Assembly: GCA_020348445.1 (NCBI GenBank)
Contig: CP070751.1
Span: 405,772-469,771 of the forward strand
Source: Thermoplasmata archaeon
GTDB taxonomy: Archaea > Thermoplasmatota > Thermoplasmata > GCA-020350865
Reading direction: 5' to 3'
DNA length: 64,000 nt
The notes beneath the pieces are model-generated. The model was not told where the DNA came from. It was given only the letters and a program-made list of their open reading frames with translations, and did no database searches. Position 1 is the stretch's first letter; every line of letters starts with the position of its first letter. Positions 57,227 through 64,000 of the stretch are shown here, in pieces. The position numbers were made by a program, and so were the translations under genes.

Positions 57227-58597
57227 TTATTTCTCACAAAAGGTCTGGTGTATCGCTGAGATCGTCTTTTTTAAATCAATTCTTTTAATTATGAAATGTG
57301 AAGCCACTGACGAAGCTCCTGCCGAGATCATCTCCACATTGACTCCAGCTTTGGAGACAGCAGAGAATATCTTACCTGCCAGTCCTCTATTTTCCCGTGA
57401 GCCTTCACCCACAACACATACAAGTGCTATATCGCTTAGATGGTCTATATGTTCAATTACACCGCCCTGGACTCCATTTAGGGCTTCATTGCAAATTGAA
57501 AGGTCATTTTTATGGATTAAAAGGCTGAGCTGGGTATGGGATGTTGAAACTGAATAGATATTTATATTGGAGTCACCCAGGGTGCTTGTAACTTCCTTTA
57601 ACACTCCTGGCCTGTATCCTGCACCAGCACCCGATACCTTTATTTCTATTAGGTCTTTTGAATACACCACACTTTTTATGACTTTTTCCGTCTTAAATCC
57701 CGTTTTTTCTATGGTGGTACCGTCTTTGTTAGGTTTCAATATATTTTTGATGACAATGGGTATATCCTTCTCTCTTGCAGGTTGTACAGTCCTGGGATGC
57801 AAAAGTCCTATTCCAAAATAGGCAAGCTCCGCAGCCTCATCATAGGAGAGCCTTTGGATGGTATGGGCATTTTCAATGATACTTGGATTGGCGCTCATGA
57901 ATCCATCCACATCCTTCCAAAGCTCCAGTATGTCAGCATTCAATGCATTAGCGATAACGGCAGCACTGTAGTCTGAGCCGTTTTTTCCGAATGTGGTGGT
58001 CCTCCCTTTTGAATCGCAGCCAAAAAATCCAGTGATCACTGGGATGGTACCCTTTTGAATACCGGGAAGGATGTTCTTTTTAAGATTCTCTTTGGTCTTA
58101 ATAAGATCCGCGGTGGCATTTAAGAAAATCCCGTCCGTCACAACACCCGCCAAATCCGCCTCATAGGCCTTGGCCTTGACATTCTTTGAGAGCAGCATAC
58201 CTTCCATGATATAGGCACTTGCGCGCTCCCCAAAGCTGAGTATTAGGTCCTTTGTGCGGGGCGTGAGTTCCTCTGTATAGACAACACCGTATAATAGCCG
58301 CTCCAATCTTAAAATGTGCTTGTTTAGGGTCTCGAGGATATCCTTTAAGACCGTTTTATCTGAAATGGTTTTCTTGACCATGAAAGTGTGTCTTTTCCAT
58401 ATCTTTTTTATGAATTCATCCACTTCATGCCTTTTAATTCTGGATTGTGCGATAAATTCCCTGATTTCGTTTGTCTGGCCAGAAAGAGCCGATACCACCA
58501 CGACCTTTTTTCCCTTCTCTTTTTGGATGATATTTCCGACATCCTTCATCATCTTGGGGTCCTTTATGGTGGCGCCACCGAATTTCATGACCTTCAT
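57227..58597 (-). CDS. lysC: Aspartate kinase
   Basis: First step of the aspartate family (aspartate to aspartyl phosphate). 456 residues: N-terminal KFGGATIKD motif, FGERASAYIMEGML, TTFGKNGSDYSAAVIA, ELWKDVDGFMSANP, then two C-terminal ACT domains (RPGVLKEVTSTLGDSNINI and NRGLAGKIFSAVSKAGVNVEMIS), which normally mediate feedback inhibition by lysine or threonine. Follows asd on the same strand with a 77-bp gap. Confidence 0.95.
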   Translation of the reverse strand: MKVMKFGGATIKDPKMMKDVGNIIQKEKGKKVVVVSALSGQTNEIREFIAQSRIKRHEVDEFIKKIWKRHTFMVKKTISDKTVLKDILETLNKHILRLERLLYGVVYTEELTPRTKDLILSFGERASAYIMEGMLLSKNVKAKAYEADLAGVVTDGIFLNATADLIKTKENLKKNILPGIQKGTIPVITGFFGCDSKGRTTTFGKNGSDYSAAVIANALNADILELWKDVDGFMSANPSIIENAHTIQRLSYDEAAELAYFGIGLLHPRTVQPAREKDIPIVIKNILKPNKDGTTIEKTGFKTEKVIKSVVYSKDLIEIKVSGAGAGYRPGVLKEVTSTLGDSNINIYSVSTSHTQLSLLIHKNDLSICNEALNGVQGGVIEHIDHLSDIALVCVVGEGSRENRGLAGKIFSAVSKAGVNVEMISAGASSVASHFIIKRIDLKKTISAIHQTFCEK

Positions 58598-58674
58598 AGG
58601 TACACCTTTTCTGTTGCCGTATTCTCATCTTCTGTCATCCATTATTATACTAATTACAATATCTTATCAATGAA

Positions 58675-59784
58675 TTAAATGTAACCCTCCATTTCAGCCA
58701 GCTCTGCATTCATTATGGAGCATCCAGCAGCCCCTCTTACTGTATTATGTATTAAAAGGTAGAACCGTATTTTGCCATGGATCCTTTTTATTCGGCCGAT
58801 TGTGACGGCCATACCCCTTGCCCTTTCAGGCTCTCCATTGTAAACATCAAATATTGGTTGGGGCCTGCTTTCATCTTCGGTTACGATAATGGGCCTTTTT
58901 GGTGACGTAGGAGTTTTATTATCAAGACCTTCATAACCAGATAGAGCTCTTTTTACCTCCTCTTCTGAAACATCTTCCTTAAAATCCACCAAAACGGACT
59001 CAAGATGTCCGTCTCTTACAGGAACCCGTGCACAGCTTGCATATACATTGATAGGTGAATGTTCTATCCCAGAATCTGTCAATTTACCCAGTATCTTCCT
59101 GCATTCCACCTCGATTTTCTCCTCCTCGGATTGAATATATGGAACTATATTTCCCGTAATGTCCAGGGAGGGCACACCAGGATATCCAGCTCCCGAGAGG
59201 GCCTGGTAGGTGGTAACGACCACGCTCTTTATTCCAAAGGCCTCATGAAGCGGTTTTAAGGCCGTGGCAAGGCCTGTTACAGAGCAGTTGGCATTGGTCA
59301 CCACATACCCGGATTTTGTCTTCTTTTGATGCTCCACAAGAGCCAGATGATCTGGATTGATATCGGCGATAAGCAGGGGAACATAATCTGCCATACGATT
59401 GGCACTGGCATTTGAGAAAACGAAAAAACCCAAAGATGCCAGATCCATTTCCACATCCTTGGCTATTTTAGGCGGCAGGGCGCTGAATATCAGTTTTATT
59501 TCCTTATCCTTGAAGGTTTTAGGATGGATTTGCTCCACATTCATCTCGCCTATTCCCTCGGGCATTATTTCCTTTAATCTCCAGCTTGCTATATCCCTAT
59601 AAATATGACCCTGGGATTTTCCTGAAGCTACCACAACTCGCAAATCGAACCACGGATGGCCCCAAAGAAGCGCAACAAATCTTTGTCCCACGGCTCCTGT
59701 GGCTCCAATTACCGCAACTGGGATTTTATCCAGATTCTCACGACCCTGACATTCACGATATATAGAATATTTTCTTTTTTTCAT
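58675..59784 (-). CDS. asd: Aspartate-semialdehyde dehydrogenase
   Basis: Reduces aspartyl phosphate to aspartate semialdehyde. Rossmann motif VAVIGATGAVGQRFVALL, nucleophile Cys in VTNANCSVTGLATAL, and the ARVPVRDGHLESV signature of the archaeal/fungal subgroup are present. The N-terminus before IPVAVIG is longer than usual; ATG at 59784 is used, with ATG 59796 or an internal start as alternatives, and no strong ribosome site resolves this. Product feeds threonine, methionine and lysine, and in archaea also the ADH-synthase aromatic pathway. Confidence 0.93.
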   Translation of the reverse strand: MKKRKYSIYRECQGRENLDKIPVAVIGATGAVGQRFVALLWGHPWFDLRVVVASGKSQGHIYRDIASWRLKEIMPEGIGEMNVEQIHPKTFKDKEIKLIFSALPPKIAKDVEMDLASLGFFVFSNASANRMADYVPLLIADINPDHLALVEHQKKTKSGYVVTNANCSVTGLATALKPLHEAFGIKSVVVTTYQALSGAGYPGVPSLDITGNIVPYIQSEEEKIEVECRKILGKLTDSGIEHSPINVYASCARVPVRDGHLESVLVDFKEDVSEEEVKRALSGYEGLDNKTPTSPKRPIIVTEDESRPQPIFDVYNGEPERARGMAVTIGRIKRIHGKIRFYLLIHNTVRGAAGCSIMNAELAEMEGYI

Positions 59785-59796
59785 TCCAGATAGCAT

Positions 59797-60329
59797 CTTT
59801 TATTAAATAAACTTTTTACTGAAAATATCGGGTCGTGAAAATGGGGTGATTTATAATAAATATATCAATTATATAACTTCCTCTATGTAACGAATCGATA
59901 TTTAGAGAAAATAGGGTGGTATTTTTTCATGGCGCCCCACCCAAGGCGCTCGGTAGTAAGGGGAGCTTGACGATGAAAGGACAGTTGAGTTCCTTAGTGT
60001 TGGAGATGAAGAGAATCATGGATATCTGATGTTTCAGATTTTTATCAGCTTGCCCTTTCTTCAACACCTCCCCTTAGGGCTCAAGCCCTTGGTACTTAAT
60101 TGTCTTGCCAGATATATAAAATTTTCGAATCAATTTTATTTATTAATATTAACTTATTAACATTATCTTAACTTTTATTTAAATCGAAACAAAATAATAA
60201 AATATCCAGATGATAAAAATAATTGAATTTGCCCCGATTTTGCCGAAAATCCCCTCTAATCTCTTGATTTTCTTTAAAAAATATAAAAAAAGGAAGAAGG
60301 TTTAGGGTGGACATTAGCGTTCCAATAGT
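59797..60329. other. Gap between asd and the surface gene, holds RNA element A
   Basis: 59797-59931 is A/T-rich and contains TATA-like boxes usable for asd on the minus strand (GATATATTTATTATAAATC around 59850-59870). 59932-60093 is RNA element A. 60113-60120 is its TATA box. 60121-60329 is an A/T-rich stretch downstream of the surface gene at 60330, with no gene or hairpin terminator recognised. Confidence 0.6.
59932..60093 (-). ncRNA. Structured RNA element, copy A
   Basis: Minus-strand element that starts about 25 nt after a TATA box (60113-60120). P1: 60076-60089, AGGGC/GCCCT hairpin with a 4-nt loop. P2: long-range helix AAGGGGAG (60075-60068) with CTCCCCTT (59965-59958), 8 bp. P3: GCGCC (59949-59945) with GGCGC (59936-59932), loop TTGGGTGG. 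The second copy (62293-62467) has the same parts at nearly identical spacing, with P2 sequence exchanged but still pairing. An ATG follows P3 by 1 nt (59930) and opens a 15-codon frame. It may be a free-standing RNA or an orphaned leader. No known riboswitch family was recognised. Confidence 0.65.
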
Positions 60330-62243
60330 TCAATGTATTATTCTCACTGTGTCGGATCCTTCAAAAGACATGCCGCCAATAAGCTGTCCCGTGACCTTGA
60401 ATTCAGCAGGTCTTCCGTAGCCTCCTCCTACTACCAGATCCTCAAGATCACCGCGGTCGAACTTCACATTCAAAGAGTCCCCTGTCAGTGTTGGATTTTC
60501 GGCCGGAATAATACTCTCCAGATACATTGTTGCTGGATCAATATCTGCCTCATCATAACCATCTGGCAGCTTGATTATGCACGAGACCCATTTGCCATTG
60601 CTCTTGAGATTCAATGTCTCTGGGTGGATCTCTATATCTGCGGGAATCAATTTTATCAATTGGGTCAGATAAGCCTTTGCACCCCACAATTGCAGGGTCT
60701 GGGTCCAGTAGGCCCTAACGCCTGTTAAGTTGGTACCTGGTTTGACCCACACTCCAAAGTGCACCCACTCGCAGTGCTCAATGGGATGGTCCGGGTCCTT
60801 CCATATGATTTCTGTACCTTTTCCGCTGGGAAGCCAGGTGATATGCGGTGGAGTTCCCCATCCGCCGTATAAAGTGGGTCCCCAAGTCTTGTTCACCCAG
60901 TAATAGCTGGGAGCCTTTCCCTTCCAGTACCATTTATCTATGTCCGATGGCTGCACCCCGAATAGCTCCAACTCGAAATTATCGACTTTCTCATGGTAGT
61001 CGTTGTGTACGTCGAAGTTAACCAACTGGCCGACTATGGTCGGAGTGCTATTGGCCTCTATTATGGCTTCATTGACAAAATGGCCCTCGATGATATTGGG
61101 AGTGGATCCAAATGCCACAGTGTAGCGAACCAAAACAGCTCTATCGCCTGGATTGGTGGGAATATCATACTCCAAAACATCACCGGCTTCCATTATGGCT
61201 GGGTCCCTGATTCCATCTCCATCCATGTCCACATCTATCTCTTCCCAAGGTAACATCTCTGTCCCATCCCATGTGAGGTCATCCAACGGGATTTCGTCCT
61301 GAAGGACCACGAAGTCACGGAGAAGTGCCGCGGGCTCTGGGTGCGGTTCGCCGGCCGGGGGTTCTGGCTCGTATACAATAAAATCTGTTACTCCTCCGGA
61401 AAATTGTCTCCAGAACTGAATTGGTGCTGGAATGCGCTTTACCTTCTTCTCCAGTCTGAGGGCAACACCGAAATGGATCCACTCGCATGGCTGAACAGGA
61501 TGACCCGGGTCTATCCATTCTATCTCTATGCCACCTGGTATAGTGTTAATCTGCGGTGGTGCGCCCCAACCCCCATACCATACTGTTCCAAGGGATGTGT
61601 TGTACCGGGTAGGTGGACCTGCTGGATCGTAGACATAGAGAATATCGTCTGGTTCTATATTGCCGTAAAGCTCCAGCTCGAAGTTGTCAATGGGTTCGTG
61701 ATAGTCGTTGTGAACGTCGAAGTTCGAAAGGGAGCCCCTAATGGCTGGGGGACTTCCTCTCTCGAGTATGGCCTCGTTGATGAAATGTGCCTCGATCACA
61801 TCGGGAGAAGATTCCCACGCCACTGAGTATCGAACTAAAACTGCATTGTCGTTATCGGTAATGGGTATTGTTACCCTTATTTCTCCGTTTAAGGGTATTA
61901 ATGCGCCTGGGTATGGATCTATCTCAACCCAATGTTGTCGCAGTATTTCTGGGTCCTGTATTGTGAGATGGTTTAGTGGAATTGCCATATCTGCCACAGC
62001 ATACTCGCGCTGAACATATACTCCATCATCAGTTCCTGGTGGATCGAAGAATATGATGTCCTCAACACCGATTACAGCTTCCCCTGTTGGATCTGTAGGG
62101 TCCCTTACGATTCGCCACTTCTGCCACGGGACCGGGATCTTTTTCACTTTCTTTACATCATAATCTCCCGCTGTGGGAGTCACGAATAGCGCCATTGCTA
62201 CCAATGCTAAACAAAGCAACACGCTTATCGCTTTTCCTCGCAT
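60330..62243 (-). CDS. Secreted protein with two large repeats and shared C-terminal domain
   Basis: 637 residues. GGAGGAGGTGA precedes the ATG and a signal peptide follows (AISVLLCLALVAMALFVTPTAG). Two homologous units of about 235 residues follow, each with KKIPVPWQ or KRIPAPIQ, NFDVHNDYHEPIDNFELELYG, YGGWGAPP and HPVQPCEWIHFGV. Residues about 530-637 form a C-terminal domain (IEIHPETLNLKSNGKWVSC ... VKFDRGDLEDLVVGG ... FEGSDTVRI) also found in the protein at 62969-64000. No membrane anchor. Units contain no recognisable catalytic residues; function unknown. Its long leader holds RNA element B. Confidence 0.84.
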   Translation of the reverse strand: MRGKAISVLLCLALVAMALFVTPTAGDYDVKKVKKIPVPWQKWRIVRDPTDPTGEAVIGVEDIIFFDPPGTDDGVYVQREYAVADMAIPLNHLTIQDPEILRQHWVEIDPYPGALIPLNGEIRVTIPITDNDNAVLVRYSVAWESSPDVIEAHFINEAILERGSPPAIRGSLSNFDVHNDYHEPIDNFELELYGNIEPDDILYVYDPAGPPTRYNTSLGTVWYGGWGAPPQINTIPGGIEIEWIDPGHPVQPCEWIHFGVALRLEKKVKRIPAPIQFWRQFSGGVTDFIVYEPEPPAGEPHPEPAALLRDFVVLQDEIPLDDLTWDGTEMLPWEEIDVDMDGDGIRDPAIMEAGDVLEYDIPTNPGDRAVLVRYTVAFGSTPNIIEGHFVNEAIIEANSTPTIVGQLVNFDVHNDYHEKVDNFELELFGVQPSDIDKWYWKGKAPSYYWVNKTWGPTLYGGWGTPPHITWLPSGKGTEIIWKDPDHPIEHCEWVHFGVWVKPGTNLTGVRAYWTQTLQLWGAKAYLTQLIKLIPADIEIHPETLNLKSNGKWVSCIIKLPDGYDEADIDPATMYLESIIPAENPTLTGDSLNVKFDRGDLEDLVVGGGYGRPAEFKVTGQLIGGMSFEGSDTVRIIH

Positions 62244-62249
62244 CTGTTT

Positions 62250-62291
62250 TCACCTCCTCCCTGCGAAGGGATTATTGGTTTTTTTTGTCAT
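62250..62291 (-). other. Mini-ORF between RNA element B and the surface gene
   Basis: ATG at 62291, two nt after P3 of RNA element B, opens MTKKTNNPFAGRR and stops at TGA 62252-62250, inside the GGAGGAGGTGA ribosome site of the surface gene (start 62243). The P3 loop GAGGTGG could serve as its SD. Copy A has the same P3-ATG order, which favours a role in translation control, but the peptide sequences are not alike. Confidence 0.35.
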
Positions 62292-62292
62292 T

Positions 62293-62467
62293 GCGCCCCA
62301 CCTCGGCGCTCAATATTGGGGGATTGTTATTTAAGAACCCTTTTGTTAAGTTATTAAGAGATATTCTAAAAATCACTGATATCCTGGCTATGAGATTAAC
62401 TTCACAAGTTCTCTTTCTCTCTGACACCTCCCCCCAAAGGCATTTGCCTTGGCAGTTGATTGCAATG
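62293..62467 (-). ncRNA. Structured RNA element, copy B (leader of surface gene)
   Basis: Minus-strand element downstream of a TTTATATATATA box (62498-62487) and ending 50 nt before the surface gene start at 62243. P1: AAGGC/GCCTT (62437-62450). P2: TTGGGGGG (62437-62430) with TCCCCCAA (62323-62316), long-range. P3: GCGCC (62309-62305) with GGCGC (62297-62293), loop GAGGTG(G). The 5' segment GGGGAGGTGT and the P3 region are conserved with copy A; the stretch between has equal length but low identity, as expected for an RNA under structural selection. Likely a cis-regulatory leader (inference). Confidence 0.65.
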
Positions 62468-62799
62468 AAAATACTTAATATTTTCGTATATATATAAATT
62501 AAAAATTATATTAACAATCTCGCATTTGTATTACACTTTTACATTCTTTTTTGTTACAACTTTGCAATACAGCGCCTTATCTATGGTAAACACTTTAATG
62601 AAAAATCGATAATGCGTTCTTTGGGGGAGATGTAAATTGGGAGAGCGAATTATAAGTTGGGATTAAAGGAACCAAACCAACATATTCAAACTCTCGAAAT
62701 CTATATCAAAGCCCTGGGATATTTTTCCACCCCCCCCAAAGTTTTTCCACGCGAAGATTTGTATGGAATAGAAATATATAAAAGTTGCGAAGAGGCAAT

Positions 62800-62931
62800 A
62801 TGATATTGTTATTTTTTTCTTTTATATTTAACTATATATTAAATCAACTCTTTAAAATAAAAATGCCAGACCTGAAAATTTATAACAAAATAGTTGAAGA
62901 TATGATAACCAGTTTTAAGGCTTCTAAATAA
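62800..62931 (+). CDS. Possible small leaderless ORF, 43 aa
   Basis: A plus-strand ATATATAAAAG box (62774-62784) lies about 25 bp before an ATG at 62800, the geometry of a leaderless archaeal mRNA. The 43-codon frame starts MILLFFSFIFNYILNQLFKI (hydrophobic) and ends in a charged half (MPDLKIYNKIVEDMITSFKA). No family recognised, no SD, and the region is very A/T-rich, so a chance frame cannot be excluded. Convergent with the gene ending at 62969. Confidence 0.3.
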   Translation: MILLFFSFIFNYILNQLFKIKMPDLKIYNKIVEDMITSFKASK

Positions 62932-62968
62932 AAAAAGAAAAAAGTGAAAGATGCGTGGGTTGGGCTTA

Positions 62969-64000
62969 TCATTTGACTCTAAAGGCATTGCTTTCCCCCT
63001 CGAATTCTGTACCATCAACGAACTTTCCTGTGATTTTTATGTTGTATACACCTGGTGGAAAGACGTCTTCCATTTCGCTGCGATCGAACTTGACCATTCG
63101 TTCAAGTATACCGTCATTGTCTTCATCCTTGATGTAACCGTCCTCTGACTTCACGAACCCGTATTTCTCATTTAATTCCGGCGGAATCGATTTTTCCATG
63201 AGGATCGTTTTTGGATTTATATCTCTGACAGATAATGTGTCATTGATTTCGATATAGACGGTGACCCAATTTCCGCGCACACCTCCAGTTTTAAGGATGT
63301 TCAGTGTTGGAGGATTTATTTCTACACCAATAACAGTAACAGGAGGTACCTCTTTGGTGATGATCCCAAATCCCATATCCAGCGAATCGCCAGTCTCGGG
63401 GTCCCTCAGTTCCTCCCATGTTATCGAATTGGGATCTCCGCCGGCCCAGTATCCCCAGACCGCATCATCCTCCCATTGAACATTAGAGGTCTTCCAGCCC
63501 CAAATGCCACCGGTGGCCGTTACCTGAATGTCAAGCCAATAGATAGTTCCCAATTCCTGATAGTAGGCATCACCATCAGGGATGGTAACTTGATATTCGT
63601 ACCAAAATTCATGATCATCCAAGTTCCATACATCATTATGGGGATCAAGCCAATTCTGCGTTGAATTAATTTGTGGTAGTATGTAGTCTGGCAGTGCGTT
63701 GTAGGACCACAGCTCATCACCCGGTTTACTGAAAAGAGGGCCAGGGCCATCCGGATCAGGGATATTTTCGTGAAGGCTCAGATGCACGTTCGTGATAATA
63801 CCTATTTGATCCTCTTCCCATGATCCCCAAAAACGAATTCCTACAATCAATCCGCTCTTGTTGCAAGGAAAGTCATCTGCCAAGATTGCAGGCCAGGTGG
63901 CGTTCACGTCCCAGCCACCTGGATTCGGCGACTGTAAATACATGGGTTCAACCAAGGGATCGCCGCTCACAGTTCTCATTTCTGGTAAAACTGCACAGGT
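62969..64000 (-). CDS. Surface protein, N-terminus outside the window
   Basis: The minus-strand frame is open through the window edge, so the ATG at 63979 is probably internal. The first part (about 230 residues: GGWDVNATWPAILADDFPC ... GIRFWGSW) resembles a family of secreted beta-sandwich domains with an ADDxxC...GIxFWGSW signature, seen in many environmental surface proteins. The C-terminal 110 residues (INPPTLNILKTGGVRGNWVTV ... VKFDRSEMEDVFPPG ... FEGESNAFRV) match the last domain of the neighbouring protein at 60330-62243. No anchor at the C-terminus. Function unknown. Confidence 0.8.
   Translation of the reverse strand, partial: TCAVLPEMRTVSGDPLVEPMYLQSPNPGGWDVNATWPAILADDFPCNKSGLIVGIRFWGSWEEDQIGIITNVHLSLHENIPDPDGPGPLFSKPGDELWSYNALPDYILPQINSTQNWLDPHNDVWNLDDHEFWYEYQVTIPDGDAYYQELGTIYWLDIQVTATGGIWGWKTSNVQWEDDAVWGYWAGGDPNSITWEELRDPETGDSLDMGFGIITKEVPPVTVIGVEINPPTLNILKTGGVRGNWVTVYIEINDTLSVRDINPKTILMEKSIPPELNEKYGFVKSEDGYIKDEDNDGILERMVKFDRSEMEDVFPPGVYNIKITGKFVDGTEFEGESNAFRVK

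Larger units (their letters stand above)
62244..62968. other. Gap of 725 bp with RNA element B and a possible small ORF
   Basis: 62244-62292 is the ribosome site and mini-ORF region of the surface gene. 62293-62467 is RNA element B. 62487-62498 is its TATA box (minus). 62501-62720 is A/T-rich with nothing recognised. 62722-62730 and 62742-62750 are direct repeats of TTTTTCCAC separated by a C-run. 62774-62784 is a plus-strand TATA-like box, followed by the small frame at 62800-62931. Confidence 0.55.

Noticed and set aside
59933..62437. GTG-started frames of about 46 and 51 codons running through both RNA elements on the minus strand
   Set aside because: The putative SD overlaps the GTG, the peptides match only at scattered residues, and the frames diverge in the conserved P3 region, whereas the base pairing is kept. 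An RNA explains the data better.

Overview
The window reads as a piece of an archaeal chromosome, most likely from an uncultured, sediment-type member of the Thermoplasmatota. The support is the archaeal mevalonate trio (HMG-CoA synthase, thiolase, DUF35 protein), the archaeal shikimate route that starts with ADH synthase and dehydroquinate synthase II and uses a GHMP-type shikimate kinase, a geranylgeranyl-reductase-family flavoprotein, a ThiD-ThiN fusion, stand-alone Lrp/RAM proteins, a DUF835 regulator, and TATA-box promoters often combined with purine-rich Shine-Dalgarno (SD) sites. The phylum is an inference; no rRNA or tRNA gene is visible.

Layout. 1-17.3 kb: four very large secreted or membrane-anchored proteins built from Kelch, PKD, lamin-tail, VWA, FG-GAP, beta-helix and calcium-loop modules. 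17.3-18.0 kb: a mostly gene-poor gap with a small interrupted gene. 18.0-22.0 kb: a seven-PAS/GAF/DUF835/winged-helix regulator whose promoter carries a palindrome. 22.2-24.5 kb: another PQQ/PKD surface protein. 24.7-32.7 kb: housekeeping genes (two RAM proteins, pdxT, a divergent set of potassium-channel/RCK genes running into a geranylgeranyl-reductase homologue, an HD phosphohydrolase, a class II aldolase homologue, a membrane metallopeptidase). 32.9-36.2 kb: HTH regulator, HMG-CoA synthase, thiolase and DUF35 protein. 36.2-39.3 kb: PhzF, GNAT, ThiDN. 39.5-42.1 kb: NosD/PKD surface protein. 51.0-42.3 kb (minus strand): a nine-gene run containing aroC, a PaaK-like ligase, a UbiA prenyltransferase and aroA', aroB', aroD, aroE, aroK. 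51.2-55.6 kb: a pair of related envelope proteins. 55.8-57.0 kb: a polyferredoxin and a small membrane protein. 57.2-59.8 kb: aspartate kinase and aspartate-semialdehyde dehydrogenase. 59.8-64.0 kb: two surface proteins sharing a C-terminal domain, with two copies of a structured RNA element around the first.

How it fits together. About half of the window codes for envelope proteins that share modules, including a recurring uncharacterised domain found in three of them. Aspartokinase and Asd start the aspartate family; the aro run makes chorismate, though EPSP synthase is not here. The ligase and prenyltransferase inside the aro run suggest that part of the aromatic flux goes to a prenylated product such as a quinone (inference). 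The mevalonate genes and the reductase homologue feed isoprenoid and lipid synthesis.

The most novel signals are: (1) two homologous, roughly 160-175 nt RNA elements on the minus strand with a compensatory base-pair change in a long-range helix; (2) a TATGGTTA motif in three intergenic regions, including a palindrome at the promoter of the PAS regulator; (3) a six-bladed Kelch propeller inserted inside a PKD domain; and (4) the prenyltransferase-ligase pair inside the shikimate operon.
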